A stretch of DNA of 64,000 nucleotides from Compostibacter hankyongensis (GCF_039541075.1 NZ_BAABFN010000002.1:682001-746000); one strand, 5' to 3'. Positions 34,890 through 44,043 are shown, counted from the first letter of the stretch. A program made the numbers and translations. Notes: generated by a model not told the origin, from the letters alone.

Positions 34890-35234
34890 CTAAAAATAGC
34901 GGTCCAGCTCTCTGAAGCTGAGCGGCTTTTCCCATATCTTCATGGAGATGCCGGGTTTCTGATAGACGGTGTTGTGCTGGTAGGCGCTGATAAAATGAAT
35001 CTGCAGCGCGGGATTGATCTCGAGGAAAGCCATTGCTTTTTCCCAGCCCATACCGTCGGGAAGATTGTTGTCGAGAAACAGGATAGCGGGATTGATCTCT
35101 TTCAGGACGGCCAGGCCCTCCTTCAGCGTATGCGCAATGTATACCTCGTATTGCTTGCGCATCAGGTAATTGCCCAGCAGAAGACAGAGATCTTCCTCAT
35201 CATCAATGATCAATATTTTCTTCTTTTCCTCCAT
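34890..35234 (-). CDS. Stand-alone response regulator receiver domain
   Basis: The 114-residue protein is only a CheY-like receiver: acidic triad DDEED near residues 11-15, phosphoacceptor Asp in ILFLDNNLPDG (Asp55), the later Ser in HFISAY and Lys in WEKPLS. No output domain is attached, so it would act by protein contact. The nearest kinases are those at 37-43 kb on the same strand and the NtrY-like kinase at 28-32 kb. It lies 82 bases upstream of the NUDIX gene. Confidence 0.9.
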   Translation of the reverse strand: MEEKKKILIIDDEEDLCLLLGNYLMRKQYEVYIAHTLKEGLAVLKEINPAILFLDNNLPDGMGWEKAMAFLEINPALQIHFISAYQHNTVYQKPGISMKIWEKPLSFRELDRYF

Positions 35235-35676
35235 GCCACTGTACCTCTCCGATATATACGATAATACCCGCGAGAAGGTTTGTGTACAGCAAGATACAAT
35301 TTGTTTGTTTCCACAGTGATAAGCTCAATAAAGAGCGGTTTGATCATCAGGAAGCATATGCTGCTGCAGATACAGTAAACGCGGGGCGCCCATGCGGAGA
35401 AAATTCCACATATCCGTCCCAGTTAGTACCAGCTGTTAGTCTTTATCCCAAAAAATCATACCACAAAGATAACAATATGCACTAAAATAATCACGGCATG
35501 TCCCCCGCCGGGCCTTCATTCCCGCAAGATAACATTGGCATGACAATTGTCAATTTCTTGTAAGGCTTATCATCAGCCCCTGTTTTATATATCAGTATAA
35601 AAAACGCTGACGAAAATCAACCCGGGCATGGTTGCCTATCCACATCCCGGTATTTTTTTATTAAAAACGCTTACTT
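35235..35676. other. 442-base gap with a sigma-54-like site
   Basis: No gene was accepted here. It holds the promoter region of the minus-strand receiver gene, the site at 35535-35552 and AT-rich sequence before the small membrane protein. Confidence 0.5.
35535..35552 (+). promoter_or_regulatory. Sigma-54-like -24/-12 site containing a palindrome
   Basis: TTGGCATGACAATTGTCA agrees with TTGGCACGNNNNTTGCW at every fixed position except three: C7 to T, C16 to T and the final W. TGACAATTGTCA inside it is a perfect 12-bp palindrome, so it may instead be an operator. The small membrane protein gene starts 125 bases downstream. Confidence 0.4.
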
Positions 35677-35829
35677 ATGAGAGGACTATTGTATCTGATT
35701 GCCGTTATTCTGATCATCGGATGGATATTGGGTTTCTTCGTCTATTCCGTGGGAGCCATCATCCATGTATTGCTGGTGATCGCCGTAATTGTCATCCTGC
35801 TGGATATCATTCGCGGACGGCGGGCATAA
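35677..35829 (+). CDS. lmo0937-family small membrane protein (50 aa)
   Basis: The 50-residue frame begins MRGLLYLIAVILIIGWILGF and ends ILLDIIRGRRA. It has two hydrophobic helices split by FFVYSVGAIIHV, the pattern of the lmo0937/DUF5670 family, which is found beside stress genes in many phyla. The gene was located by reading the sequence directly. It converges on the alpha-amylase gene (55 bases between stops). Confidence 0.85.
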   Translation: MRGLLYLIAVILIIGWILGFFVYSVGAIIHVLLVIAVIVILLDIIRGRRA

Positions 35830-35884
35830 TACCGCAGCCTGCTTAAACCATTAAACTACTGCCCGGGTATTGTATACCCGGGCT

Positions 35885-37366
35885 TTATGCTGCGCCCCAG
35901 ATGGCAATGCTCCCACCATTTACAAAAAAGACGCCTTTCCCGTTTTCATCGAGCGTTACTTTTTCTTCCCGGCTGCCGGTAAGCTCCGAAAATGTCTTTC
36001 CGGCATGCGCGGCGCCCAGCTCCATCTCCTTTTCGCCTCCGTCTCCGCCGGAGATCAGGACTGCACAGCCTGAAGCGGCATCTTCTTTTACGCCTTCGCG
36101 GGTCCAGCCCAGGAGGTTGGGATGATCAAAATAATCCCGTTGCCCGCCGCGGGCGATTGTCTTACGGATATCAAGCATCTTCTCCAGGTGTGCACAGGGC
36201 TCGAGCACGATATGATGTGTTCCGCCATCTTTTCCTTTATCGTCATATTCCGCACCATAGAGGTCGGGATAAAAAATACAGGGATATCCTTTTTCACGCA
36301 GCAGGATCAGGGCATAGGCCAGGGGCTTGAACCAGGCCTCTACCGGCGATTCCAGTGCCTGCAGCGGTTGTGTGTCATGATTATCCACCAGCGTTACGGC
36401 ATGCTCCGGGTCGGCTTCCAGCAGGGTACCGCTAAAGATGTTACGCAGATCATAGTCCTTACCGGTACGGGAAGCTTCGTGAAAGTTACGGTGCAGCGGG
36501 GCGTCAAAGAGATGCATACGCTGACCGGTGGCATGCATATATTCCATGAGCACATCCCGGTTATCCGGCTGCCAGAATTCACCTACGGTAAACAGCTCGC
36601 TGCCCGTATGCTGCCGCAGATGATCCAGCCATTCCACGTAGAAGGCCGGGCTGATATGCTTCAGCGCATCCAGCCGGAAGCCATCCACACCCGTATTTTC
36701 AAGATACCAGCCTCCCCAGCGCTTCAGCTCTTCGCGTACGGCAGGATTCCTGAATTCGATATCGGCATACATCAGGTAATCATAATTCCCTTTCTCCGTT
36801 TCTATCACCTCAGCCCAGTCCTCACCGTATTCATTCATGATCTTAAAGATGCCTTTTTCCTGGTGCTGCTCATCCCAGTCTATGCCCGTAAAGCACTGCT
36901 GGTCCCAGATAAACCCGGAATATTTTCCCTGGCGTCCCGGAAAGGTAAACTTGGTATAGGCCCGGATGACATAAGGCTCGCTGATGGCTTCGTTCCGTTT
37001 GTCGGGATTCATCTTCCGGACATGGATATCCTCCGCTTCGTCGGCCCCCGCCTTATGGTTCAACACGATATCCGCATATACCTGAATGCCGTGGTCATGG
37101 AGAGCCTGCACTGCCCGGATATAATCCCTGCGCGATCCGTAACGGGTGACTGTGCTTCCTTTCTGGTCGAACTCTCCAAGGTCGTACAGATCGTAGGTGT
37201 CGTATCCTACCGAGTGCGAACCGTTGCTCCCCTTATAAGCCGGGGGCAGCCATACGGCGGTGATACCGAGTTCGGACAGGCGGCCGGATTCACGGATCAC
37301 CTGTTTCCATAATTGTCCTTCCGGGTAATACCAGTGGAAGAACTGCATCAGGGTTCCTTGCTGCAT
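35885..37366 (-). CDS. Cytoplasmic alpha-amylase, GH13
   Basis: The 493-residue enzyme lacks a signal peptide and begins MQQGTLMQFFHWYYPEG, as do the intracellular GH13_5 amylases. Conserved regions are visible: DIVLNHKAG (region I), GFRLDALKH with nucleophile Asp233 (II), GEFWQ with the acid/base Glu (III) and LVDNHDTQ (IV). It should hydrolyse alpha-1,4 glucans inside the cell, such as glycogen-type stores. It is the last gene of a close-packed operon with two kinases and an NtrC-type regulator (12-base gap upstream), an unusual partnership. Confidence 0.95.
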   Translation of the reverse strand: MQQGTLMQFFHWYYPEGQLWKQVIRESGRLSELGITAVWLPPAYKGSNGSHSVGYDTYDLYDLGEFDQKGSTVTRYGSRRDYIRAVQALHDHGIQVYADIVLNHKAGADEAEDIHVRKMNPDKRNEAISEPYVIRAYTKFTFPGRQGKYSGFIWDQQCFTGIDWDEQHQEKGIFKIMNEYGEDWAEVIETEKGNYDYLMYADIEFRNPAVREELKRWGGWYLENTGVDGFRLDALKHISPAFYVEWLDHLRQHTGSELFTVGEFWQPDNRDVLMEYMHATGQRMHLFDAPLHRNFHEASRTGKDYDLRNIFSGTLLEADPEHAVTLVDNHDTQPLQALESPVEAWFKPLAYALILLREKGYPCIFYPDLYGAEYDDKGKDGGTHHIVLEPCAHLEKMLDIRKTIARGGQRDYFDHPNLLGWTREGVKEDAASGCAVLISGGDGGEKEMELGAAHAGKTFSELTGSREEKVTLDENGKGVFFVNGGSIAIWGAA

Positions 37367-37378
37367 GAAGTAGTAATG

Positions 37379-38827
37379 TTAAGGGGTTACGACCGGGAAA
37401 GAAATGGTGAATACGGTTCCGCTGCCCGGCGTTGAGGAAACGTCAATATGTGCCAGATGAGATTGAAAGATATTGAAAGAGGTGGAAAGGCCCAGCCCCA
37501 TCCCGTTGCGCTTTGCCGTAAAGTAGGGCTCAAAAAGCCGCGTCAGGTGCTCTTCGCTGATCCCGCAGCCCGAATCCCTTACGGCCACCGTATGTCTTTC
37601 CTTACCGGGAAGTATTTCCACATCGAGCATCCGGTTTTCGCTTTCCATCGCCTCGATGGCATTGATGATAATATTCTGAAAGGCCAGCTTCAGCTTTCCC
37701 TTGTCGGCCCGGATATAAACGGCCTTATCCGGATATTTGCGCTGCAGCAGGATCTTCTGCAGACGGATGCGGTCTGAAGCCACCTCCATACTTTCGTCCA
37801 GGATGTTCTGCAGGCTGATCCGCCGGAGCGTCACTTCCGAAGGCAGCGAGGAGTCCAGCAGCTCGCTGATCAGGTCGCCGATACGCTTGCTGTTGCGGCT
37901 GATGATATCGAGGTAAACGCGGTTCTCTTCGTCCTGCATCTCCCCATTCAGCTGCTCCACCGACATGTTGATATTGTTCAGGGGATTGCGCACCTCATGG
38001 GCCAGCGTCCGTACCAGCCGCCCGGCGGCGGCGAGCTTCTCCACCTGCAGCCGGGCTTTCTGGGCCTGCCGCAGGTTGGTGATGTCATGGATAATACCGT
38101 GCACGTATATGCCTCCCTCCAGATCGCGCTCCTGCGTGGCGGAAATGATGCAATGCTTTTTCTGTCCCCCGCTTCCGGCCAGGTCGGTTTCATAATCGTT
38201 GATCTCGCCGGTCTCGGCCAGGATATCGTACAGCTGCGCCTGCTGCTGGCGTCCGGGGATAAGGTCCGGCAGCTTCATGGCGAGCAGCGCCTCGCGGGAA
38301 TATTCGGACAGCTGGGTCGCGGCTTCGTTGACATCGAGAAACTGAAGTGTGCTGCTGGCGATAAAAACGGCATCCTTCGACCGTTCGAATACTCCGCGGT
38401 ATTTCCTTTCGTTAGCGCGCAGCGCCTTCAGCGAGGACGAGCGGTCGAGGCTGTACCGGATACATCTTTCCAGCTTTTCGGCGTTCAGCTCCGTCTTAAT
38501 AAGATAGTCCGTGGCGCCCGTGGCCATGGCTTCGTTATCCACCACCTTATTGCCCTTCCCGGTAAGCAGCACGATGGGCTCTTCGCAGCCCCGCTCCATG
38601 GCGGCCTTCAGCAGGTCCAGCCCGGTCTGGGCGCCAAGGCGGTAGTCCACCAGATAGATATCATGGGTGCGCTCCCGGATATGAGACAAGGCATCTTCAT
38701 ACCGGTAGCACCAGTCTGTATGAAAATGCCGGCTTTCGATCTCCCGGAGATACTCGGAGGTGATGAAATAATCATCCTCGTCATCGTCAACGATCAATAC
38801 CCGTATGATATCTTTGAGATGGTTCAT
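37379..38827 (-). CDS. REC-PAS-HisKA-HATPase hybrid kinase
   Basis: The 482-residue cytoplasmic protein begins with a receiver (IRVLIVDDDEDDYFITSEYL, phosphoacceptor Asp in IYLVDYRLG). A PAS domain follows (about 140-265, KYRGVFERSKDAVFI). The HisKA motif is RTLAHEVRNPLNNI and the ATPase has NIIINAIEAM, DSGCGISE and GMGLGLS. A receiver in front of a kinase suggests that it is itself controlled by phosphotransfer from another kinase. It is third in the operon and is followed by amylase; 10 bases separate it from the upstream kinase gene. Confidence 0.92.
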   Translation of the reverse strand: MNHLKDIIRVLIVDDDEDDYFITSEYLREIESRHFHTDWCYRYEDALSHIRERTHDIYLVDYRLGAQTGLDLLKAAMERGCEEPIVLLTGKGNKVVDNEAMATGATDYLIKTELNAEKLERCIRYSLDRSSSLKALRANERKYRGVFERSKDAVFIASSTLQFLDVNEAATQLSEYSREALLAMKLPDLIPGRQQQAQLYDILAETGEINDYETDLAGSGGQKKHCIISATQERDLEGGIYVHGIIHDITNLRQAQKARLQVEKLAAAGRLVRTLAHEVRNPLNNINMSVEQLNGEMQDEENRVYLDIISRNSKRIGDLISELLDSSLPSEVTLRRISLQNILDESMEVASDRIRLQKILLQRKYPDKAVYIRADKGKLKLAFQNIIINAIEAMESENRMLDVEILPGKERHTVAVRDSGCGISEEHLTRLFEPYFTAKRNGMGLGLSTSFNIFQSHLAHIDVSSTPGSGTVFTISFPVVTP

Positions 38828-38837
38828 GACTTACAGA

Positions 38838-40445
38838 TCATAAATGGTCAGGTATACGCTCCTCCTGCCGCTCCGGCAGGATAATGATAAAGGTAGCTCC
38901 GGTCTCCCCGTCGCTCTCTGCGAATATAACCCCCTGATGATAATCCACAATCTTTTTACAGATGGCCAGTCCGATTCCCGAGCCGGGATATTCCGTTTTT
39001 CCGTGCATACGCTGGAAAAGCTGGAATATCTTTGTGGAATAAGCGGCTTCAAAGCCGATACCGTTGTCTTTTACCGACAGCTTAAAAAACTTCCGGTTGT
39101 GCGGAAGACGGAACTTTTTCTTTTCCGCGGCGCTGAGCGGAGCCGAAGACACCGTGATCACCGGCTGTATATCTTTTCTTCTGAACTTTATGGCGTTGCC
39201 CAGCAGGTTGCCAAAAAGCTGGCTCATCTGCAGCGGAATGGCCTCAAGCACCGGCAGATCTCTGATGATCAGTGTTGTGTGGGTGTCCTCCATCTTCAGT
39301 TCCAGGTCGTTCTTGATACTCTTCAGCACCACATTCAGATCGGTGGGTTCAAATTCGGTATTGCGCCGGCTCACGCGCGAAAACTCCAGCAGATCGTCAA
39401 TCAGCCGGCGCATGGTGGAGGCTGAATTCATGATACGGCTGAAGTACATAACGCCCTCCTCGTTGAGCAGATGGCCGGCCTTGGCCTGGATGCGCTCCGT
39501 GAAGATAATGATCTTCCGCAGCGGATCCTGCAGGTCATGTGAAGCTACATAAGCAAATTCCTCGAGCTCTTTGTTGGAACGGTTCAGCTCCTGCAGGTTC
39601 TTTTTGAGGGTCTTTTCATATTCGCGAATACGGGTAACGTCGCGGGTGTTCCCGATAATTTTTACGGGATCATCCTCTTCGTTTACGATTACCTTCCCCA
39701 TGGTGATCACCGTCCGTTCCTGGTTCTGCTCGGTCAGCACCTGGTGCTCATATTCAAACTCAGAACGTTTTTCCAGGGCTTCTTTCACCATCAGATCCAG
39801 CTGGCGCCGTTCCGGGGCATGCAGATGTTTCTGGTACTGCCGGTAGCCGGGACTGGGCTGCCGCTGCTCTGCAGGATATTCCAGCAGCTCGTATAAGCCG
39901 GGGGACCAGGAGCCGTTTTCTCTCTTGAAATCCCATTCGAAAATACCGTACTGCAGCATCCGCTCGGTTTCCAGGGCCAGCTCCCGGGCTTTACGGAACT
40001 CTTCTTCGGACAAAAGCTGTTCGGTAATATCCTGGGAGATCATCAGGAAGGAGACGGGCTTCCCCTGTTCATCGCGATGCAATACCTTTCCGTGGGTGCG
40101 GAAATAGCGCCAGTCGCCCTGCTTCCGGTTAAAGCGGCATTCAAAACTGGTCTCGTTCACCGACTGCTGCAAGCTGGCATACTCCTCAAAAGCTTTCCGC
40201 ACGACCTCCACATCGTCCTTAAAAACGAGGTTGCCCAGGTCGTCCTCCCAGGCGCTGATCTCCTCCCGGGTATAGCCCAGAAAATCCTTGATCTTCTCGT
40301 TGACGAAACGGAATTTCTGGCTGCCTACCTCATAGATATACACGATGCCCGGGAACATGGAGCTCATCTGTTCCAGCTCATCCCCAAGCCCCGGCCTTGG
40401 TATCTCGCGGCGGCTTTCATCCTTCGAAGAAGACGGTGACATCAT
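38838..40445 (-). CDS. Two-PAS cytoplasmic histidine kinase
   Basis: The 535-residue kinase has no membrane span. A PAS_3-type domain at about 35-150 (GIVYIYEVGSQKFRFVNEKI, with C-terminal PAC) is followed by a second at about 165-285 (YGIFEWDFKRENGSWSPG). The phosphoacceptor is in FAYVASHDLQDPLRKI, the phytochrome-type HisKA. ATPase boxes are NLLGNAIKF, DNGIGFEA and GSGIGLA. It is the second gene of the operon, 7 bases behind the NtrC-type regulator. The ligand or cofactor of the PAS domains cannot be told. Confidence 0.92.
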   Translation of the reverse strand: MMSPSSSKDESRREIPRPGLGDELEQMSSMFPGIVYIYEVGSQKFRFVNEKIKDFLGYTREEISAWEDDLGNLVFKDDVEVVRKAFEEYASLQQSVNETSFECRFNRKQGDWRYFRTHGKVLHRDEQGKPVSFLMISQDITEQLLSEEEFRKARELALETERMLQYGIFEWDFKRENGSWSPGLYELLEYPAEQRQPSPGYRQYQKHLHAPERRQLDLMVKEALEKRSEFEYEHQVLTEQNQERTVITMGKVIVNEEDDPVKIIGNTRDVTRIREYEKTLKKNLQELNRSNKELEEFAYVASHDLQDPLRKIIIFTERIQAKAGHLLNEEGVMYFSRIMNSASTMRRLIDDLLEFSRVSRRNTEFEPTDLNVVLKSIKNDLELKMEDTHTTLIIRDLPVLEAIPLQMSQLFGNLLGNAIKFRRKDIQPVITVSSAPLSAAEKKKFRLPHNRKFFKLSVKDNGIGFEAAYSTKIFQLFQRMHGKTEYPGSGIGLAICKKIVDYHQGVIFAESDGETGATFIIILPERQEERIPDHL

Positions 40446-40452
40446 GAACGGG

Positions 40453-41877
40453 CTAAACGTTATTTAATTGCTGGTATTGCTTCATTTTATTATAGAGCGT
40501 CTTCCGGTCGATATTCAGTATCCTGGCAGCCTCACTTTTGTTAAAGTTGACTTTCTGCAAGGTGGAAATGATCATTTCATATTCCGCATTCAGGCCTTTC
40601 CCTTTCAGCTTGTTGGCTCCTGATGCTTCCGTCAGTGCAGGACCGGCAGGCAGAGAGGCTTTTTCCGTGTCGGGAAACTGCAGCCGCTGGTAATGCGAAA
40701 TCTCAAAGGGCAGGGAAACGGGCGATATATACTCCCCGTCTGTCAGCAATGCCGCCCTTTTGATCACATTCTTCAGCTCGCGGAGGTTTCCGTACCAGGC
40801 ATAGTTATTAAATATTTCCTCTACCTCCGGGCTAAAGCCCCTGATATGCTTATCCAGCTCCTTGTTGGTCATTTTCAGAAAATGGGCGGCAAAAACGGGA
40901 ATATCATACCGCCTTTCCCTGAGCGGCGGTATCTCAATGGAAAATTCATTGAGCCGGTGATACAGGTCCTCGCGGAATTTTCCCTCCTGTACGGCATCCC
41001 AGAGCTTTTCATTGCTGGCCACGATAATGCGCACGTCCAGCACGATGTTCTTATTGCTTCCTATCCGGCGCATTTCCCGTTCCTGGGTCACCCGCAGCAG
41101 CGAAACCTGGATATCATAGGAGAGGTTGCCTACCTCGTCGAGGAACACTGTGCCGCCGTTGGCCAGCTCCAGGCTCCCGGTTTTCTGCAGAAAGGCGCCC
41201 GTAAAAGACCCCTTTTCATGACCAAACAGCTCGCTGCCGGCCAGCTCCCTGGACAAGGCCCCGCAGTCGATCGCTACAAAGGGACGGTCTGCCCGCAGGC
41301 TCCGGCTATGAATCTCCCGCGCGATCACTTCCTTGCCGCTGCCGCTTTCCCCATAGAGGATCACACTGTAGTTGGTAGGCGCTACCCGGTCCACCTGGTC
41401 CAGGATCTGCAGGAAAGCCGGACTGCCGCCGAAGATATAAGGTCCCGAGGTCTGGGGAGCCGGCAATGAAGGACGGACGGTATTTTCTTCCGGAACCGGT
41501 TCGGGAGCGCTCTCCCCAAAATCCGACAAGGCATGCCGTATGCTGAGCAGGATCTCGTCCGGCAGCAAGGGCTTGGCTACATAATCATAAGCGCCGGCCC
41601 GCATGACCTGCACGGCCATCTTGATATCGCTGTATCCGGTCATGATGATCACCGGCAGCTGCGGATAATTGGTTTTTATACCCTGTAACAATTTATCCCC
41701 GTCCGTATCCCCCAGCCGGAAATCGGTGATCACGAGGTTTACCTTATGACGCTCCAGCAGGGCCATCCCGCCCTTCCCGCTGTGGGCGATATGTACGGTA
41801 TATCCGTGCTTTTTTAAAAAGCGGCTGAGTAACAGGCACATGTCCTGATCATCGTCAATAATTAGCAACTGCTGCAT
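40453..41877 (-). CDS. NtrC-family sigma-54-dependent response regulator
   Basis: The 474-residue protein has a receiver (LLIIDDDQDMCLLLSRFL; phosphoacceptor in LVITDFRLGD), a sigma-54 AAA+ domain and a Fis-type HTH. The Walker A is GESGSGKE, the sigma-54 contact loop is GSFTGA (Ala to Ser in the usual GAFTGA) and Walker B is GTVFLDEVG. The HTH reads SEAARILNIDRKTLYNKMKQ at the end. ATG 41877 is chosen over a TTG at 41943. As first gene of the operon it probably controls transcription with RpoN. Confidence 0.93.
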   Translation of the reverse strand: MQQLLIIDDDQDMCLLLSRFLKKHGYTVHIAHSGKGGMALLERHKVNLVITDFRLGDTDGDKLLQGIKTNYPQLPVIIMTGYSDIKMAVQVMRAGAYDYVAKPLLPDEILLSIRHALSDFGESAPEPVPEENTVRPSLPAPQTSGPYIFGGSPAFLQILDQVDRVAPTNYSVILYGESGSGKEVIAREIHSRSLRADRPFVAIDCGALSRELAGSELFGHEKGSFTGAFLQKTGSLELANGGTVFLDEVGNLSYDIQVSLLRVTQEREMRRIGSNKNIVLDVRIIVASNEKLWDAVQEGKFREDLYHRLNEFSIEIPPLRERRYDIPVFAAHFLKMTNKELDKHIRGFSPEVEEIFNNYAWYGNLRELKNVIKRAALLTDGEYISPVSLPFEISHYQRLQFPDTEKASLPAGPALTEASGANKLKGKGLNAEYEMIISTLQKVNFNKSEAARILNIDRKTLYNKMKQYQQLNNV

Positions 41878-41997
41878 GGTTTCTTTTTGATGGCTTTCCT
41901 GCTGCGGAGTTTTTTCCAAAGCACTATCCTTTATTTTCCGCAACTATAACGCCAGACTTCCCTGAAAAGTAAAATATAAATTCCGGCGTCTGTCCTT

Positions 41998-42005
41998 TAT
42001 CTTTG
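41998..42005 (+). promoter_or_regulatory. -7 box TATCTTTG with a long leader
   Basis: A perfect box read rightward. The next convincing ATG is 42305, leaving a leader of about 290 bases (42013-42304). The leader contains a CCGGC/GCCGG hairpin near 42208-42224 and no convincing gene. Confidence 0.45.
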
Positions 42006-42304
42006 CATAGGAACACGAACCGCATGTTGTGGCAGACAGATCTCCTTTAGGTTAAAGTTACCATAAAATGGGGATTTTTTTCCACAACAAAAGCCGTTTC
42101 CCCGGCAAACCGGATCATCTTTTACCCAGCCCTCTTTGGTTTTATATTGCAGAGACACCGTGTTGCTCGAAAGAACGATGAATGAACGGAAATGTGGGAT
42201 TACTTTCCGGCATAAAAAGCCGGCACGGGGGAAGAGATGGTTAAAAGCTGATGGAGAAAACGTCTCCAGCACAAGGTTTTTCCGGTCAAAAAACAAACAG
42301 ACAC

Positions 42305-43393
42305 ATGAAACGCGGTCTTCTACTCGCCGGAATTGCCCTCTTCCTGTCCCTGGCCCTGCTGAGCGGGCTTACTATCCAGTTTCACCGCCAGCTAAAAACC
42401 CTTTCGGTATACGCAGGCCAGACAAATCCCGGCCATACCGCCAGTGCAAATATCGGAAAGCTGAAACACGGGCTTCAGCGGTACGAAAGAATATCGTTCC
42501 AATACTTTAATACCATCTTCTACCTGTCGCTTTTTCTGTTGCTGGGGTCCTTTCTGTTTGGCATACTGGAATTCCGGCGGAGATTTCTGTACCGGATAGA
42601 ATTGGAAAAAAATAACCAGGCCCTGAAGCTGCATGCTTCGGAGCTGGAGCAGATCGCTTTTGCCACTGCCCATCATCTCCAGGAACCCATCCGGAAGATC
42701 CGGGTTTTCAACAACCTGCTGATACAGCGTCACAGTCAGGATCTAAACGATCAGGCGCAGCAGATGCTGAGACGAACCGAGGAGGCCGCGCTGCGTATGC
42801 AGTCGTTGGTGGAGGATATCGTTCATTACGCCAACCTCTCCCTGCATGACGAGCAGCCGGAGGAAGTAAATCTGAACCGTTTGTTAAAAAAGGTGTGGCA
42901 GGATTTTGCCGGGGAGCTGCGGAAAAAAAAGGCGACCCTCGATCTTCCCGAGCTGCCTGTGATATATGGTTATCCGCATCAGCTCGAAGCCCTTTTCCGC
43001 TCGCTGGTGGATAATGCGCTGAAATTTTCCCGTCCGGAAGTCCCCCTTCATATCCGCCTTTCCTGTGCGGTCGTCAACGGGGAAAACATCGGAGACGACC
43101 TTGCTGTGGAAGGACAGCAATACTATAAAATAGCCGTCGGCGACAACGGAATCGGATTTGATAACCTCTACCGGAAAAAGATATTCCGGCTTTTCCAACG
43201 CCTCCACGCCACTCCCTCACACTATCCCGGGCGCGGCCTGGGGCTCTCTGTGGTGCACAAGGTCATGACCAATCATCAGGGCCTGGTGACGGCCAGCGGC
43301 TCTCCTACCGGCGCGCTGTTCGAACTGTACTTTCCTCTTCCTTCGCGGAAAGAGATCACAGGCACCGCTTCGCGCGGCACTTCCTCCGCGTGA
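42305..43393 (+). CDS. Membrane histidine kinase, phytochrome-type HisKA
   Basis: The 362-residue kinase starts at an ATG directly before a membrane span (about residues 4-22), with a short outer loop and a second span at about 70-92. The HisKA motif is FATAHHLQEPIRKI, closely like that of the neighbouring two-PAS kinase. The ATPase boxes are SLVDNALKF, DNGIGFDN and GRGLGLSV. It is divergent from the NtrC-type operon. The C-terminal 118 bases overlap, in antisense, the end of the flavin-binding protein gene. Confidence 0.88.
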   Translation: MKRGLLLAGIALFLSLALLSGLTIQFHRQLKTLSVYAGQTNPGHTASANIGKLKHGLQRYERISFQYFNTIFYLSLFLLLGSFLFGILEFRRRFLYRIELEKNNQALKLHASELEQIAFATAHHLQEPIRKIRVFNNLLIQRHSQDLNDQAQQMLRRTEEAALRMQSLVEDIVHYANLSLHDEQPEEVNLNRLLKKVWQDFAGELRKKKATLDLPELPVIYGYPHQLEALFRSLVDNALKFSRPEVPLHIRLSCAVVNGENIGDDLAVEGQQYYKIAVGDNGIGFDNLYRKKIFRLFQRLHATPSHYPGRGLGLSVVHKVMTNHQGLVTASGSPTGALFELYFPLPSRKEITGTASRGTSSA

Positions 43394-43809
43394 AGGCTTT
43401 TGAGCGCACGGGGAACGGATATCCGGCAGCCGGAAAGGTGTTGCATTTTTACGCGGATCACGGCCGCCGTGGGCGTGAACTGCCCCCCGGGCTGGTGCAG
43501 GATCTGGACCGCCTCCGGCAGCATCGATTCGGTGGGCGGGAAAGACTGTACGACATACCGGCCCCTTACCGTCACCTCTATGGTATCGCCCGTTTCGGTG
43601 ATGTCGTTCACGACCAGGCAAACATCCATACCCCCGTGCAGGTGATCCAGCACCTTGTTACTCAGCGTGCTCGCCACAATATAGTGGGCAGAACGGAAAA
43701 ACTTTACGGCGGTCAGATGGGACAGAAGCCCATCATAAAAACCGATATACCCGTTATCCTTTTCATAAAGTATACGGCTGATTTCGGCCTGGCTGAGTGG
43801 TGTACGCAT
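43276..43809 (-). CDS. Pyridoxamine 5'-phosphate oxidase-family protein
   Basis: The 177-residue protein has the split-barrel FMN-binding pattern: IGFYDGLLSHLTAVKFFRSA, then HYIVASTLSNKVLDHLHGGM and VCLVVNDITETGD. Such proteins bind flavin, heme or F420 and are often nitro- or flavin reductases; the activity here is unknown. The start at 43809 fits the first beta strand. The last third of the frame is antisense to the 3' end of the kinase gene, so the C-terminal 40 residues may be poorly conserved. Confidence 0.75.
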   Translation of the reverse strand: MRTPLSQAEISRILYEKDNGYIGFYDGLLSHLTAVKFFRSAHYIVASTLSNKVLDHLHGGMDVCLVVNDITETGDTIEVTVRGRYVVQSFPPTESMLPEAVQILHQPGGQFTPTAAVIRVKMQHLSGCRISVPRALKSLHAEEVPREAVPVISFREGRGKYSSNSAPVGEPLAVTRP

Positions 43810-44012
43810 AATGATCCGCTTATGGGGGGTTACAAAAGCCGACGTCTGATTTGACCGTCGCGCTGTCTTCTCTTCCAACAAAAAATGATCGGGTTATGTT
43901 GGTTGATTCTTCTTTTTATTTTACAAGAAATGCGCCATTCTGCAAGAGGCGCTGCGTACGGTTCCGCTACCCTGAGGTCGCGGTAAAATCTCCACAGCTC
44001 CGCATTTTTCTG

Positions 44013-44043
44013 GGTAAGAAAAACCCGCCGGGCCGGCCGGGTT
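44013..44043 (-). terminator. GC-rich stem followed by T-rich tract, minus strand
   Basis: AACCCGCCGG pairs with CCGGCCGGGTT with one bulge. Reading leftward, TTTTCTTACCC follows. It abuts the stop of the minus-strand gene at 44044. Confidence 0.45.

Noticed and set aside
35282..35485. 67-codon plus-strand frame between the receiver gene and the small membrane protein
   Set aside because: No recognisable motif and it lies in the promoter region of the minus-strand receiver gene.
41997..42296. 99-codon minus-strand frame in the kinase leader
   Set aside because: No family resemblance and it runs across the plus-strand promoter box; treated as chance.
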